A stretch of 64,000 nt of DNA from Dromiciops gliroides (GCF_019393635.1 NC_057861.1:743334732-743398731), one strand, 5' to 3'. Counted from the stretch's first letter, positions 12,376-23,790 are shown. Numbers and translations are program-made. Notes: a model not told the origin generated them from the sequence alone.

Positions 12376-12589
12376 TGACTGAACATCAACTGACTTGTAT
12401 AAACTTTGAGAGTGCACTCACGGTTAGGGTGGCGTAGTTTAAATTAATGAAAGTTTACTGAATTTAATAATTTATCTGTCACTGGCCTGTTGGGAGGACG
12501 AAATGAGACAATGCACATAAAGTTAGTTCTTTTTTTTTTTGAGAGTAGACCTAATGTAGTGCCTAGGAAGGAAAAAAGAAGAGACAGAG

Positions 12590-12845
12590 TTATTATAGAC
12601 TACAATGTGCAAGCTATTATGCTAAGCACTTTAGGGATTTTATCTCGTTTGATCCTTAGATAGATCTTTATGTTTGGAATGAAAAGGACCTGGGTTTGAA
12701 TCCTACCATGCTTCCTAGCTATGTGACTCTGAGCGAGTTATAAAAACTCTCTGGACCTCAGTTTTCTCAGCTGTAAAAAATAAAGGGGTTGGCTTCAATA
12801 AACCCTGGAATTCTTTTAGCTCTAGCTCCGTGACTCTACAACTAT
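12590..12845 (+). repeat. MIR-type fragments
   Basis: GTGCAAGCTATTATGCTAAG, then CTAGCTATGTGACTCTGAGC and CAGTTTTCTCAGCTGTAAAA. Confidence 0.65.
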
Positions 12846-13099
12846 GGGGATTTTAAATGTCATATTCCTTTTGGCTGTGACAAAGAAAATGAGCAAAATA
12901 AGAAATACACTATAGCGGCCTTGGGAGATTTAAGAACTTTGCTTTACTGATTTTTGACAAGCAGAGAAAAGCCAGCAGAACTAGATCCTAATTTGGCTTT
13001 TTTAAAAAACTTAAATCAGGGCACATGGTGCTAATGGCATCGACTAATCCCCACTTGGGTCCTCTACCTCTGGGAGGGCCCTTTTGTAGAGATACTTGG

Positions 13100-13228
13100 A
13101 ATACCTAGTTTCAAATAGGTTAAATGACTTTCCCAGAGTCACACACATCTAGTAAGTGTCTGAGGATGGGTTTGAACTTAGGTCTTCCTAACTCCAGGAT
13201 CAGGGCTCTGTCCACAGCTGCCCCTAGT
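13100..13228 (-). repeat. CORE-SINE fragment
   Basis: Antisense GGTTAAATGACTTTCCCAGA...CACAGCTGCCCC. No clear target duplication. Confidence 0.75.
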
Positions 13229-13658
13229 GGGAGGAACACATCCAGCAGGGGCCAAGTTTATACTGGAGAGGAGGCAGCCTAACCTCCTCGGGGTATGCCT
13301 AAAACCTTGAGAGGGAGATCTAACTGGCTTAGTTTTAGAATAGTAAACCAGAGCAAATTTGTTCCATCTATTTTTTCCCCAAAATGTGTAACTCTAATCA
13401 GTCTTTTTGGTAACCATCATCAGCATACAGGGTTAAAGGTGGAAGGGAAGCAGAGTGCAAACCTCTCATTTTGCAGATAAGGAAAGTGAAGCCAAGAGGG
13501 GTGGCTCAGCCATTAGGGGCTATGTTTACGACAATTATTGACTGATTTCTGTTACTCTGGCTTTTTTTGTCCTTTGAACAATAATATCATATCAAGCTTT
13601 GTAGTGGTCCCTTCAATAATTGAGTGGATGTGGGGATGAAGTCCATCACCGAATTTCT

Positions 13659-13826
13659 TGGGGATTTTTGTTTGTTTTTTGTTTGTTTTTTGCAGGGCAA
13701 TGGGGGTTAAGTGACTTGCCCAGGGTCACACAGCTAGTAAGTGTCAAGCGTCTGAGGCCGGATTTGAACTCAGGTCCTCCTGAATCCAGGGCCAGTGCTT
13801 TATCCACTGTGCCACCTAGCTGCCCC
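13659..13826 (-). mobile_element. Young CORE-SINE with 16-bp target duplication
   Basis: Antisense copy with a TTTTTTG-rich tail on + and a 5' end at CTAGCTGCCCC. The duplication CCATCACCGAATTTCT is perfect at 13643-13658 and 13827-13842. It is of the GGATTCAGGAGGACC subfamily. Confidence 0.96.
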
Positions 13827-13859
13827 CCATCACCGAATTTCTGAGATGAGAAGGGGATG

Positions 13860-14300
13860 GTTTTTCACAATAACCTGCCTTAGAAAGCCATGTTGCCTTG
13901 CTAACCAGCATCACCAATTGAGCGACGGATGTGTGTGTCCTTAGAAAAAACTCTTTGCACTTTTCCTTTTGCTCCCGACAGGGCCAGGGAGGGGGACATA
14001 AACAACATGGTCTGCCTTTTCTTCATAAAGTCTTCAAGTAGATGGTCCCGATATGCCCGCTGTTTTCAATCACTTAAAAGGCAATCATTTGATTATGGTG
14101 TCCTCTATGCAGGGCTGACCATTGCTTTCAGTCCACATCCAGTTAGGATGACGCAAGTAAATCACTTTGATTAGATGCTATATTTTTCCAGGAGACTCGC
14201 ATAAGTAATGATGCCAGCGTCCTACCCAGCACAAAATGGATATAATGGCTTTTTTGTAGGAAAGGGAAATGTTTGCTCTGGCAGTGATTGATGGTGCTAT
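13860..14300. other. Repeat-poor intronic stretch
   Basis: No recognised repeat and no coding signal apart from a chance open frame. It may hold regulatory DNA. I cannot support a function. Confidence 0.3.
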
Positions 14301-14769
14301 TTGCAGGATGGTTTTCCTTGGGATTTGTCTGCCTACTGTTCCAACCACCCCATTGGGTCTTTAGATGAACCTAACCCAAGGCATCTGGACCCCTTAAACA
14401 AGATTCCAAAATTGTAACTTCCTCCATTTAGGGAACTGGTAAATATAATTTTTCCTCCTAAAAGTGTAGTTTGCTGAATTTTAGAATTCATAGCAAAGTA
14501 CAGGGATGGAGGAGAAAGTCTACTAGAATTCAGCATCAGGTTAGCGCTCAGCACGGTTCCTAGCATTTTTTAGGTACTTAATGAATATTCGTTGATTGAG
14601 AAGGTGTGGGCTGGAAATACAGGTCTGCCATATATGAGGCACACCACATAATGCTGCCTCTGCTGTTATCATTATTATTTTTAAAAAGTATCATTACCAA
14701 TGCAGTTATCTGCCACAATCTTAACCAGTGACTCACCATGGCAGGAGGTAAAACTGGATTATTAAAAAC

Positions 14770-15450
14770 CAGACTTGTGTGATGTTGAGTAAGTTACCGC
14801 AGCTCTTGGGGCCTTCTTCTGCAAAGGATGAGCCCTCTCATTTTAGGAAACCACTTCATCAGAGAAGTTAAGGGACTTGCCCAAGTTTACTGGGCAAGAG
14901 TGGGATTTGAACATCCAGGATCTGACAGTCAGCATTTTTTCCTACTTCCCCTTACTTGGATGCTGATGGATTACAGTGAAAAGAAGCCTATATCTGAAAC
15001 CAGAAAACTTGGGTTCAGTTCTTCTTTGGCCACTTACCTGTATGACTGTAGACAAGTAACTTCATCTCTTGGGGCCTCAGTTTCCTTATCTGTACAATAA
15101 GGGAGTTGAATCAGATAGTCTCATCCAACTCTAAAGCTATGCTCCCCAGATCCAAAACCAATGCTTCTCCTCCCTCATCACGCCCGTTGGTCAGACCAAT
15201 CTGAGCATAGGTTAGTAGGAACCTGACATAGCTGAGTTTGTCAGCTCACTTGGCTTTCTCCCCCAAAGGCCGACGGGAAGAAGCAAACTTAGACACAAGG
15301 AAGAATCTCCTAACAATCTGAGGTCTATTGATGGTCTTCAGACAGAGGCTTGAGGTCTCCTTGTCAATATATTTTGTAGAGGGGAGTTGTTTTTAAGAGT
15401 AGGTCACAAATAGATAATCAGTGGGTTTCCGTCCAGTACCGAGATTCTGT
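14770..15450 (+). repeat. MIR-type and CR1/L3-like fragments
   Basis: MIR words (GTTAAGGGACTTGCCCAAG; GCCTCAGTTTCCTTATCTGT) run to 15150. GGAAGAATCTCCTAACAATC and GACAGAGGCTTGAGG at 15298-15360 resemble the CR1/L3 piece at 23345. Confidence 0.55.
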
Positions 15451-15487
15451 GGTAAACCAGATTCTTCCAAATACTCAAGACATTCTT

Positions 15488-15636
15488 TTTTTTTTTTTTT
15501 TTAGTGAGGCAATGGGGGTTAAGTGACTTGCCCAGGGTCACACAGCTAGTAAGTGTTAAGGTCTGAGGTCAAATTCCAACTCAGGTACTCCTGACTCCAG
15601 GGCCGGTGCTCTATCCACTGCTCCATCTAGCTGCCC
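15488..15636 (-). mobile_element. Young CORE-SINE with 16-bp target duplication
   Basis: A T-run and TTTAGTGAGGCAATGGGGG open the antisense copy. The duplication TACTCAAGACATTCTT is perfect at 15472-15487 and 15637-15652. GGAGTCAGGAGTACC subfamily. Confidence 0.96.
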
Positions 15637-15852
15637 TACTCAAGACATTCTTAATCCTTTCAAATCTATTCACAGGAATATCACCCCATTAGGATGCACT
15701 GGTTCCATTTCATGATGTTATGGAATCATGGTGGTGCTGTCTGGTGGAGATTCCCAGGGGCCTTTGCTTTAATGAATTCATCAGCTGACTTGCATGGAAC
15801 TAGATGTGTTTGGGCCAGTCTAAAGAAAGTGGCAGATTCATTAGAGTTTAAT

Positions 15853-15999
15853 ATTTTTTTTTTAGTGAGGCAATTGGGGTTAAGTGACTTGCCCAGGGTC
15901 ACACAGCTAGTAAGTGTTAAGTGTCTGAGGCCAGATTTGAGCTCAGGTACTCCTGACTCCAGGGCCGGTGCTCTAGCCAGTGTGCCACCTAGCTGCCCC
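15853..15999 (-). mobile_element. Young CORE-SINE with 14-bp target duplication
   Basis: Antisense copy of the CTCACTAAAA subfamily. The duplication CATTAGAGTTTAAT is perfect at 15839-15852 and 16000-16013. It lies only 200 bases from the previous copy in the same orientation. Confidence 0.96.
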
Positions 16000-16320
16000 C
16001 ATTAGAGTTTAATTTGCTGTTTCATTGTCAAGTCCTAATCTGTGTTTAAACTAATCTCTCACTTATTTACTATCCTTTTTTTCCTTCTAGTGAATGATAA
16101 GATATTTTAGCTTTACCTTTTTGTAGGCTCACACTACTAAACAAGGGATATTTATTTAATCCAGTAAGTTTATTTTTATAATAGCTGCTTTTAGTATACA
16201 CGTACCCATAGAAAAAGAAACCCACAATCTTACTAAAACCACATTAATGGATATCTACTTTATTTTCCCAGGGCTGTGACAAAATTTAGTTTATACCCTA
16301 TAAAGACAGTGTTTGAAAAG

Positions 16321-16530
16321 AAAGCTAGATGACTCAGTGGATAGAGTGCTAGACCTAGATTCAGGAAAACCTGAGTTCAAATGTAGCTTTGGACATTCAC
16401 TAACTGTGTGACCCTGGGCAAATCATTTAACTTCTGTTTGCCTTAAATCACTGGATAAGCAAATGGCAAACCACTCTAGTATCTTTGCCAAGAAAACCCC
16501 ATATGGGGTCACAAAGAAAGAGATTACATT
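16321..16530 (+). repeat. MAR1-like SINE
   Basis: Head AAAGCTAGATGACTCAGTGG, CORE ACTGTGTGACCCTGGGCAAA, 3' block CAAACCACTCTAGTATCTTT and CCCCATATGGGGTCAC. Confidence 0.88.
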
Positions 16531-16634
16531 TGACATTTGGAGATATGTGCAAATTATTTATAGAAACAAATTATTTTTAAAGTACTCAGGCACTTTTAGA
16601 AAGCTGGATTTGTGAATACTTAAAAGCAATATGT

Positions 16635-17175
16635 AGCTAGGTGGCATTAGAGAAGGGAATGGCAAGCCAATCCAGTGTCTTTGCCAAGAAAACCTCAGAT
16701 GGGGTCACCAAGAGTTGGATATGCCTGAATAACAACAACAACAACAGCTAAGTAGCACAGTGAAGTGTTGGATCTGAAGTCAGGAAGACTTGAGTTCAAA
16801 TTCAGCCTTAGACTCCATCTAGCTGTGACCCTGTGTAAATCATTTAGCCTCTTTGCCTCAGTTTCCTCATTGCATGACCCTGGGCAAGTCACTTAACCTC
16901 TGTTTATCTTGGTTTCCTCAACAGGAGAATGGTCATAATAATAGCACCTACCTCACACAGTTGATGTGAGGACCAAATGAGATAATATTTACAAAAAGCA
17001 CTGTGGATGCTACATCATTGCTTATTTCTTTTGACCCATTCCTCTTTCACAGATGAGAAAATTAAGGCCCACAGAAGTAAGATAATTGACCAAAGTTCAC
17101 ACATGTGTCAGAGGGAGTATTTGACCCCAAGTTCTCTAATACCAAATCCAGGGCTTTTCCTTTGTACCAGTTTAC
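16635..17175 (+). repeat. Nested SINE cluster
   Basis: A MAR1-like piece (16635-16745) ends in AACAACAAC. A second SINE follows (GCTAAGTAGCACAGTG), then a MIR-type tail (GTTTCCTCAACAGG...GCACTG) and a MIR3-like segment to about 17160. Confidence 0.75.
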
Positions 17176-17239
17176 TTCAAGCTTCATGGGAGACATATAT
17201 AAAGACAATTTCAAAATCATTTTGAAGAAGCCCAAGCTA

Positions 17240-18560
17240 AAACCAGACAAATAAATGGAGGAGATATCTCCTGCTCACAGATATGCTTAGAAAATATATT
17301 AAAAACCTGATTTACAAATTTAGTGTAATAGCAACCAAAATGCCAATAGGTTATTTCATCTAGATAAAGTCATAACAGAATTTACACGGAAAAGTAAGGG
17401 TTTAAGAATATGAATAACTATGAAAAAGAGAATGGTTTGAGGGGGTCCTGTCCTTCCAGATTTTAAAAACTGCTATTAAGAAATAAATGTAAAATCCTTC
17501 TGGTACTATACAAAAAATAGGGGAATAGATACATAAAAGTGGGATAGGGCACCTAAAACCAGAGCCCAGTGGGTATGAATATTGTTTGATAATCTCATAT
17601 CTAAAATCATTAGGCAACAGAATCAATATTCAATAAAAATTGTTGGAAAAATTGTACCATACTATACTGCATTTGGTCCATTGCATTTGGGTAGATCACA
17701 ATATACTTTGAAGCAGTTTGGCAAAAATAAAAAGGATTTCTACTCATATACCACAATAATTCTAACTGGATCAATGACCTAAATATAAAATAAAAACCTA
17801 AAAAACTGGAAGGAAAAATAATAATAGATTTGTCTCAACTATGGAGATGGGAAACATTTTTATCAATCAACCAAATGGAAGAAATTACTGAGGACAAAAT
17901 AGATTGACTTGATTAGACAAAGATAAAGTGATTTTGCACAACAAAAAGCAATATCTCTAAGCCAAAAAGAAAAGAAAACAACTGGGAAGAAAATTGCAAT
18001 AAATATTCTGACTAAAGGACAGATGTTCAGAATCTATAAGGAACTTATATATATATATATATGTACATATACACGGATATACATATACATATATGTGTAC
18101 ATGTACATTCATATGTATATATATTAATGATTGATTTCTCCCAATAGAGAAATAATAAAAAGAAATAGGCCAGACAACCTTCGAAGGGTAGGGACTGCAC
18201 TTATTCTTTCAGGAACTCCCAGCTGAGGAAGCTTATGCTACCAATGCAAATCTGTGCCTTCCTTCTCTTGGAGAGTTATCGAGAGCGTTGAGATGTCAAC
18301 GGAATTGTGGGGCCAAAATATTTCAAGGCCGACTCTATACCCACTACACAGCATTGCCCTCCATAAAATCATGTAAAGATCCTCAAATTCCCCGGTAATG
18401 AGAGGAATGAAAATCAAGACAACCACGAGGTTCTACTCCAATGAAGGAAAAATTGGCTGCAAACTTCAAACAAACAAAAATAAATGTCAAAATTCACTTT
18501 AGTGGTGATAGGATTATAGGGAAACTAGAAGCTGAGAATATGGCTAATGAGAATGTACAG
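17240..18560 (+). mobile_element. L1 ORF2 3' fragment, sense strand
   Basis: Decayed frames read like the ORF2 C-terminal half: AGAATCTATAAGGAACTT and, near 18395-18430, a VMRGMKIKTTTRFYS-like segment. Insertions include a TA microsatellite (18046-18062) and an unassigned block (about 18180-18385). It is one of few sense-strand L1 pieces in the window. Confidence 0.65.
18046..18125. repeat. TA/CA-rich microsatellite
   Basis: TATATATATATGTACATATACAC-type sequence inside the L1 fragment. Confidence 0.8.
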
Positions 18561-19007
18561 TGGTTGACAAAAATTTATTTTATTTTTTATTATAAACGTA
18601 AGCAATAAATATGAGCATTCCAACAAAATATGAGCATTCCATACAAAGAACAAAAAAAGGAGAATTTTTTTTTCTGAAGCTGTGAATTTCTGTTCTAGGC
18701 TGTTTCCATAACGTATATTAAGTGGAAAATAGTAGGATCCAAATTGACCTTCTTGACTGTGTCTCTTCTCTTCATCTGAACTTCCTTCTCCTCTCTTTTC
18801 TGTATTGTTTTGGTGTTTCAGTCATTTTCTCATTCTAAAAATATGGTATGTGCCAAGAATGGGTGTGTCTTCCTTATCCGAGGCCAGTGCTAATCTCTGT
18901 GTCATTCTGCTTTTAGCACAAGCTCTACTGGAGTGAACAAAGGGTAATGTAGTAACATAGAGTAGGAATTCTAAAACTTATTACCGTCTTTGGGACTTGG
19001 TCATTTA

Positions 19008-19112
19008 TCTGTGTGTGTGTGTGTGTGTGTCTTTTTGTTTTTGTTTTTGCAATTGACAGACCATCCATATGTGTCTGCGTATACATACACATACACATAT
19101 ATACACATGCTA
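19008..19112. repeat. (GT)n and (ATAC)n microsatellites
   Basis: GTGTGTGTGT from 19010 to 19031, then ATACACATACACATAT at 19081-19105. Confidence 0.85.
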
Positions 19113-19133
19113 TATGGTTGGTTGTTTTCCCTC

Positions 19134-19569
19134 ATTCTCAAAGAAGACCAAAATGGCATCACTATGTTAGTGTGACTGACTGTGACTGGTCAGACCAATA
19201 CAAGCTTGGAAGGCTCTTCCACAGGTTGGGCACAACTAGTCCACATGAACATTTACACATCTCACCTTTCTTTTGAATTACTACAGTTCTGATTCTCTCA
19301 TAGGGCACAGTGCCTTCTTCATATGGGCACAGCATGATGGAAGTGCTTTGCCATATCATCTCCCATGTCATGCAATAGATCCCAAAGTTCTTTACAGAGA
19401 CCTTGAGAGTGTCCTTATGTCTGTCTTCTGACCTCCATGTGAATGCTTGCTTGCCTTTTGTGCATTCTCTGTGAGATAGTCTTTTAGGCAAACGTGTGTT
19501 TGGCATTTGTACAACATGCCTAGCCCATCTGAGTCGCTCTTTGTAGTAGAATTTGAATGTATGACACAA
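19134..19569 (-). mobile_element. LINE reverse transcriptase C-terminal remnant
   Basis: The minus strand keeps an open frame of 135 codons with RLRWARHVVQMPNTRLPKRL and DTLKVSVKNFGI. These are typical of the segment after the RT domain in non-LTR retrotransposons. Its end decays after KCSCGLVVP. I cannot fix the clade. It is not a host gene. Confidence 0.6.
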
Positions 19570-19800
19570 GTGGATAGAGCGCTGGATCTGGAGTCAGGAA
19601 AACATGAGTTCAAATCCATCTTGAGACACTAACCCTAATAACTATGCAAAGCACTAAATATTCGTTTCCCTCAGTTTCCTCATCTGTAAAATGAGGATAA
19701 TGTTAATACCTATTTCCCAGGGTTGTTGTGAGGATTATGAAACAAAATATATAAAACACTTTGCAAACCTTAAAGTGCTATATAAATGCTAGCTATTCTA
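19570..19800 (+). repeat. CORE-SINE remnant
   Basis: GTGGATAGAGCGCTGGATCT head, CATCTGTAAAATGAGGATAA and GGGTTGTTGTGAGGATTATG tail. It overlaps the tRNA-like start of the region after the LINE. Confidence 0.8.
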
Positions 19801-19810
19801 ATTATATTAG

Positions 19811-20035
19811 AATATTGTTGTTGTTCAGTCATTTTTTTCAGGTGTATCCAACTCTTGGTGACCCCATTTGGGGTTTTCTTGGCAGAGATCTTGGAGTGGT
19901 TTGCCATTTCCTTCTCCAGCTCATTTGACAGATAAGGAAACTGAGGCAAACAGGGCCAAGTGACTTGCCTAGGGTCACACATTTAGTAAGTGTCTGAACT
20001 CAGGTCTTCCTGACTTCAGGCCGAGCACTGGGTAA
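19811..20035 (-). repeat. MAR1-like SINE, antisense
   Basis: GTTGTTGTTCAGTCA, CCCATTTGGGGTTTTCTTGG, GTGGTTTGCCATTTCCTTCT, then the CORE complement. Confidence 0.9.
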
Positions 20036-20139
20036 ATTACAATAATGCACCAACACACAAGCACAAGTTAGTTTGTTAGCTTGTGGAATGGATCGAGTCA
20101 GGCAAGACCTGGTTTTAAATCATGCCCCTACAACTTAGA

Positions 20140-20460
20140 GAGTTATAGACCTGGAGCTGGAAGGGACGTGACCATCTGGTCTAAATCCCTCCTTTTACTG
20201 ATGAAGAAACAGAGGCTTTGAGAAGTTGAATGACTTGCCCAGGGTCACCCATGGAGTAAGTGTTAGAGAAAAGAGCTGAAGGCAGGTCCTAGGATTCTGC
20301 ACGACCCCGGACATGTCGCTTCCTCCCTCGAGCCTTGGTTTCCTTATCTATATAAGCAGGGATCATGAGTGGTATGGTACCTTCCTCAAAGGATTGTTGT
20401 GAAACAATAATAAGAGAGAGAGGGTATGCTAAGTGGCATCAAAGTGTGAGTTAATATTAT
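20140..20460 (+). repeat. MIR3-like and MIR-type fragments
   Basis: GACCTGGAGCTGGAAGGGAC, GAATGACTTGCCCAGGGTCA; then a MIR-type end with GGATTGTTGTGAAAC. Confidence 0.65.
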
Positions 20461-20859
20461 TATTGACCTGAGTCTTCTTGCAGAGGAATTAGTTGACTAA
20501 ATTCTGCCCCATTTTCTCACAGCATCTCTGTATAAGAAAAAAACAAACTAGGAATGAAAGAATGAAAAAAAGCGTATTACTGCTTATTACATGTCAGAAT
20601 ACAAACACAATCCCTGCCCTCAGGGAATGTACATTCTAATAAATGTAGCCAACACATGAAGGGAAGTGGCAGTCAGGGAAGGGTGTTTTGGTCTGGAGAG
20701 AATGACCAAAACTGACCGAAAGTTGGCAGAACAGAAGCGTGGGTAGGGGCACGGGGTGCTGGAGCCAGCTCTAACTAGTTCTGGAGGGTCAATTGTTAAA
20801 TATTCAATGTGTGCATTTACATTTCAGAAATCAACAATACTACAAATCAATTATCATCT

Positions 20860-21660
20860 TGTTGATTGCTTAGACTTAAGAAAGTGATGGAGAAAAGGTT
20901 AAAAGTGTGTCATGGGGACATCCCCCAACCTCCCACCCCCCCCCCAGAATGGGCCGTTATACATTTACCAGCAAACCACTGTGTGGGCAGCACTTTGAAC
21001 CTCCCACAGAATTTCCTGTTGTGCTCCCCTTGTTGCCAGGGCTTCTGGGAGACAGTGGCATTAGGTGGTAGCCAATGACACTGGCCATCCTTCCGGGGTC
21101 TTTAGAGGCTCCAGGTGTTGGCAAAGAAGCCCAGTAGAGATTGGGTAGCACTGACCTATGATTGGTGGTATGAGAGATAGTAGAGGGAGTGCACAGGACC
21201 AGTTGAGGCTGTTGGAGATGCGCATTGTACCTTTGAGGGTTCAATCGTGGTTCTCTCACCTTGTGTCATTATTGTGATGGATGGGGACACTCACAGGTGT
21301 CTGTGTCCCTCTGGCATGTAGGCTCACGTTACTCTAGAGCCCAGACAACATGGACCAGCATTAGGGAAGTAATTGATGATGAAAGTTGTGGTCATATCCA
21401 GCCTAGAGGAGCTGACCTGCATTGTACACACTCACCTCACTTCCTAATTTTCCCCTCTATTGAAAGTACCCAGTGGTGGGTGTGACAGAGTTCTTCAGAT
21501 TAACTTTCACACTTGGGTTCATAGGCTATAGTGTGATTTTAACACCCAAAAAGTCTAGGCACCATTTTCACTCTTATGTCTAACTTTCCTATCCAAATTC
21601 TTTAAAAGTTTTGCTCTTTTGTCCTTTACAAATCTGTGACACTCTTGGACCAGGTGTTCT
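20860..21660. other. Repeat-poor intronic stretch
   Basis: A C-run near 20935-20946 and otherwise ordinary unique sequence. Open frames at 20866-21078 and 20957-21259 overlap each other on opposite strands and match nothing I know. Confidence 0.4.
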
Positions 21661-21744
21661 GTGATACAAGATTTTAAGATTTCTTATGATTTATTCACAG
21701 CTGTACAGATCTCTAAATGTTCATTAATCAAAGAATGCATCTTG

Positions 21745-21982
21745 CAAGGCAGTGTGATAAAAAGGAAAGAGCATCTATCTCAGAATCAGAGAATATACAT
21801 TCAGATCCTGGTTCTAACACCGTTTACTAGCTGTGTGACCCTAGGGAAGTCACTTAACCTCTGTTTGACTTAATCTACTGGAGAAAGAAATGGCAAACCC
21901 CTGCAGTATCTTTGCCAAGAAAACCCCACGGACAGTATGTTTCACAGGATCACAACTATCAGGACCAACTGAACAACTTTAT
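21745..21982 (+). repeat. MAR1-like SINE abutting a TBX20 splice acceptor
   Basis: Head (AGTGTGATAAAAAGGAAAGA), CORE (CTAGCTGTGTGACCCTAGGG), and the 3' block CTTTGCCAAGAAAACCCC, AACTGAACAACTT. It ends about 22 bases before exon 22005, so part of the branch-point region must be SINE-derived or lie in the short gap. Confidence 0.85.
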
Positions 21983-22004
21983 TACTATCATTATTCCAAT
22001 ACAG

Positions 22005-22117
22005 GGAAAGTGTTGAGAGTCTGATTCAGAAGCATTCCTATGCCCGATCGCCTATCCGTACCTATGGGGGAGAAGAGGATGTCCTGGGAGATGACAGCCA
22101 GACAGCACAAAATAGAG
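22005..22117 (+). CDS. TBX20: TBX20 penultimate coding exon (partial gene)
   Basis: TBX20 is a nuclear T-box transcription factor needed for heart development. This exon encodes the segment just after the T-box DNA-binding domain. It follows the acceptor ...CCAATACAG and ends at the donor AGAG|GTAAGT. The first base completes a split Arg codon; the next 37 codons read ESVESLIQKHSYARSPIRTY, then an acidic GGEEDVLGDD stretch and SQTAQNR, and the last base opens a Gly codon completed at 25403. The peptide matches my memory of vertebrate TBX20 almost residue for residue, with small differences near SQTAQNR. The acceptor has a weak pyrimidine tract because a SINE ends about 22 bases upstream. Upstream T-box exons are absent from the window, so the gene is partial. 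Identity is very secure; the human exon number (7 of 8) is from memory. Confidence 0.97.
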
Positions 22118-22454
22118 GTAAGTTGGTCTAGCGGCCAGATAATCCAATGGCTAGAGGCTTGTTCCCAAGTAGAGAAAGGATGAGTTTTGTCATCAGTGAA
22201 TGGGTTCCCTTGAGACATCTGTGATGGGAAAAACTGATCTTTGATGTGGTTGGCTAATATTTCTCTTTTTGCTAAAAATGAATTCTAGTTAATGAGCTGA
22301 AGCAGAAAGTAATAAAGATGGTAATTACTATCATTGGCACCTGAAGCCCTCCTATTAGAGTGTACATACTAGACTAGTATATACCAGAGGACTTCCCCAA
22401 GTTGCACAGCTGCTGGTGCTGACATCCAAAGCCAGAATGGCATCGACCTTGGAT

Positions 22455-22990
22455 ATAAATTAAAGGGACAGAGATGGAATAGGGTGTTGGACATTCAATC
22501 AGGGAACCTGTGTTCAAAGCCTGCCTCATACACTGCCTGAGGGACCATGAACAAATCTCTATCTCTTTGAGCCTCAGTTTCCCCATCTGTAAAACAGGAA
22601 TAATAATTACTGCACTAAGTTATCTTAGAAATGGCAAACCACTCCAGTATCTTTGCCAAGAGAACCCCAAATGGGTTCACAAACAGTTGGACATAAAATG
22701 TATCTTATGGGGTTGTTTTGAGAAGAGGACTTTGCAAGCTTAAAGGCTCTAAGAAAATATGAATTATTATTGTGAAATTACCTTATGTACAGCCTAGGAG
22801 TTCAAGTTAGTTTTGTTACCCAGAGGGAAAAGTACTGGCCTAGGAATAAAGGAATTTGAGTACTGGTCCCAGCTCTGCCATATCAAAGATGCTCCTCAAC
22901 ATCTGTTAAGTCAGGGACAATGTCTGATCCACCTGCCTCATAGGCATTGACTGAGGTCAATAAAATTAAAAATGCTGGAAAGCATCTTCT
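22455..22990 (+). repeat. MAR1-like SINE and MIR fragment
   Basis: GAAATGGCAAACCACTCCAG and CCCCAAATGGGTTCAC mark the MAR1-like copy to about 22710. A MIR-type copy follows from 22800. Confidence 0.8.
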
Positions 22991-23344
22991 AAAAATGCTT
23001 TCTATGGATACACACTGTTACCTGGAGCATCACTATGGTGGGATCTGAGTGGCACTTGAAAGTTGCCTTGACTCTAAGCCTGCCCCATCTGTAAGGGAGA
23101 CACAACGTGGGGACCTCTGGGTAGCTGAAGGAAATGCTTGAAGGGGGAGAAAAGGAGAAGGGACCAAGATGAACTAGTGACTTTATAGCGTTAAGGCTGG
23201 CTTCAGTGACTGAGAAAAGCCAGAGGGGGGCAGGATAACCATTCTTGAATGTCTGCAGAAGTATTCTAAAAGTGGAACAAAGGGTAAACTGCCTCAACTT
23301 GACCCAAACAGGCAGAACAAGGAGAGATGGAGGAAGTTACAAAA

Positions 23345-23570
23345 AGGTCAGTTTAGGCTTGAGGTCAGCTTCCCTGATAATCGGAGCTGCACAAAAGTAG
23401 AGGTCATGGGTTTCCCCTTACTGAAGGTCTTTGAACAAAGCCTGGATGACCATTGGTCAGGTATGCTGTGAGAGGACTCTGTCAGATATAGGTTGTAGTG
23501 GATGACCTCAGTGGTCCTTTCAAATTCTAGATCCTGGGATATTGAGTTCAATATGCTAACGTCATCAGGT
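23345..23570 (+). repeat. CR1/L3-like LINE 3' fragment
   Basis: GGTCTTTGAACAAAGCCTGG ATGACC and TGGTCCTTTCAAATTC are in the order of a CR1/L3 3' end. Confidence 0.5.
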
Positions 23571-23589
23571 AGTGTCCCAGTTGGTGGAT

Positions 23590-23790
23590 CTCTTGTATCC
23601 AGCCAGCCTAAGATACTTCCTAGCTGTGTGGCTCTGCGCAAGTCACTGAATTTTTGTTGGCCTCCATTTCCTTAACTGTAGAATGGGAATAGTAACAGCA
23701 CCTACCTCCTGGGGCTGTGGTGAGGACCAAATGAACATTTGTCAAGCGTTTAGCAACGTGCCTGGCACTGTAGAAATGCTTATTTCCTCC
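23590..23790 (+). repeat. MIR-type SINE
   Basis: CTAGCTGTGTGGCTCTGCGC, AATGGGAATAGTAACAGC, GTGCCTGGCACTGTAG. Confidence 0.7.

Larger units (their letters stand above)
1..22004 (+). other. TBX20: TBX20 intron upstream of the penultimate exon (partial)
   Basis: No T-box coding exon could be found on either strand. I looked for the TAYQNQ and NPFAKGFRDS coding segments that should precede the 22005 exon. The stretch is therefore read as the 3' part of one long TBX20 intron, at least 22 kb. It is filled with SINE, LINE and simple repeats listed separately. Repeat-poor parts are 263-780, 1906-2500, 2690-3260, 3800-4470, 10540-11120, 11400-11720, 13860-14760, 16020-16320 and 20860-21660. I see no gene in them. 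Confidence 0.8.

Noticed and set aside
1..22004. T-box exons of TBX20
   Set aside because: No sequence encoding the conserved T-box blocks was found on either strand, so they must lie before the window.
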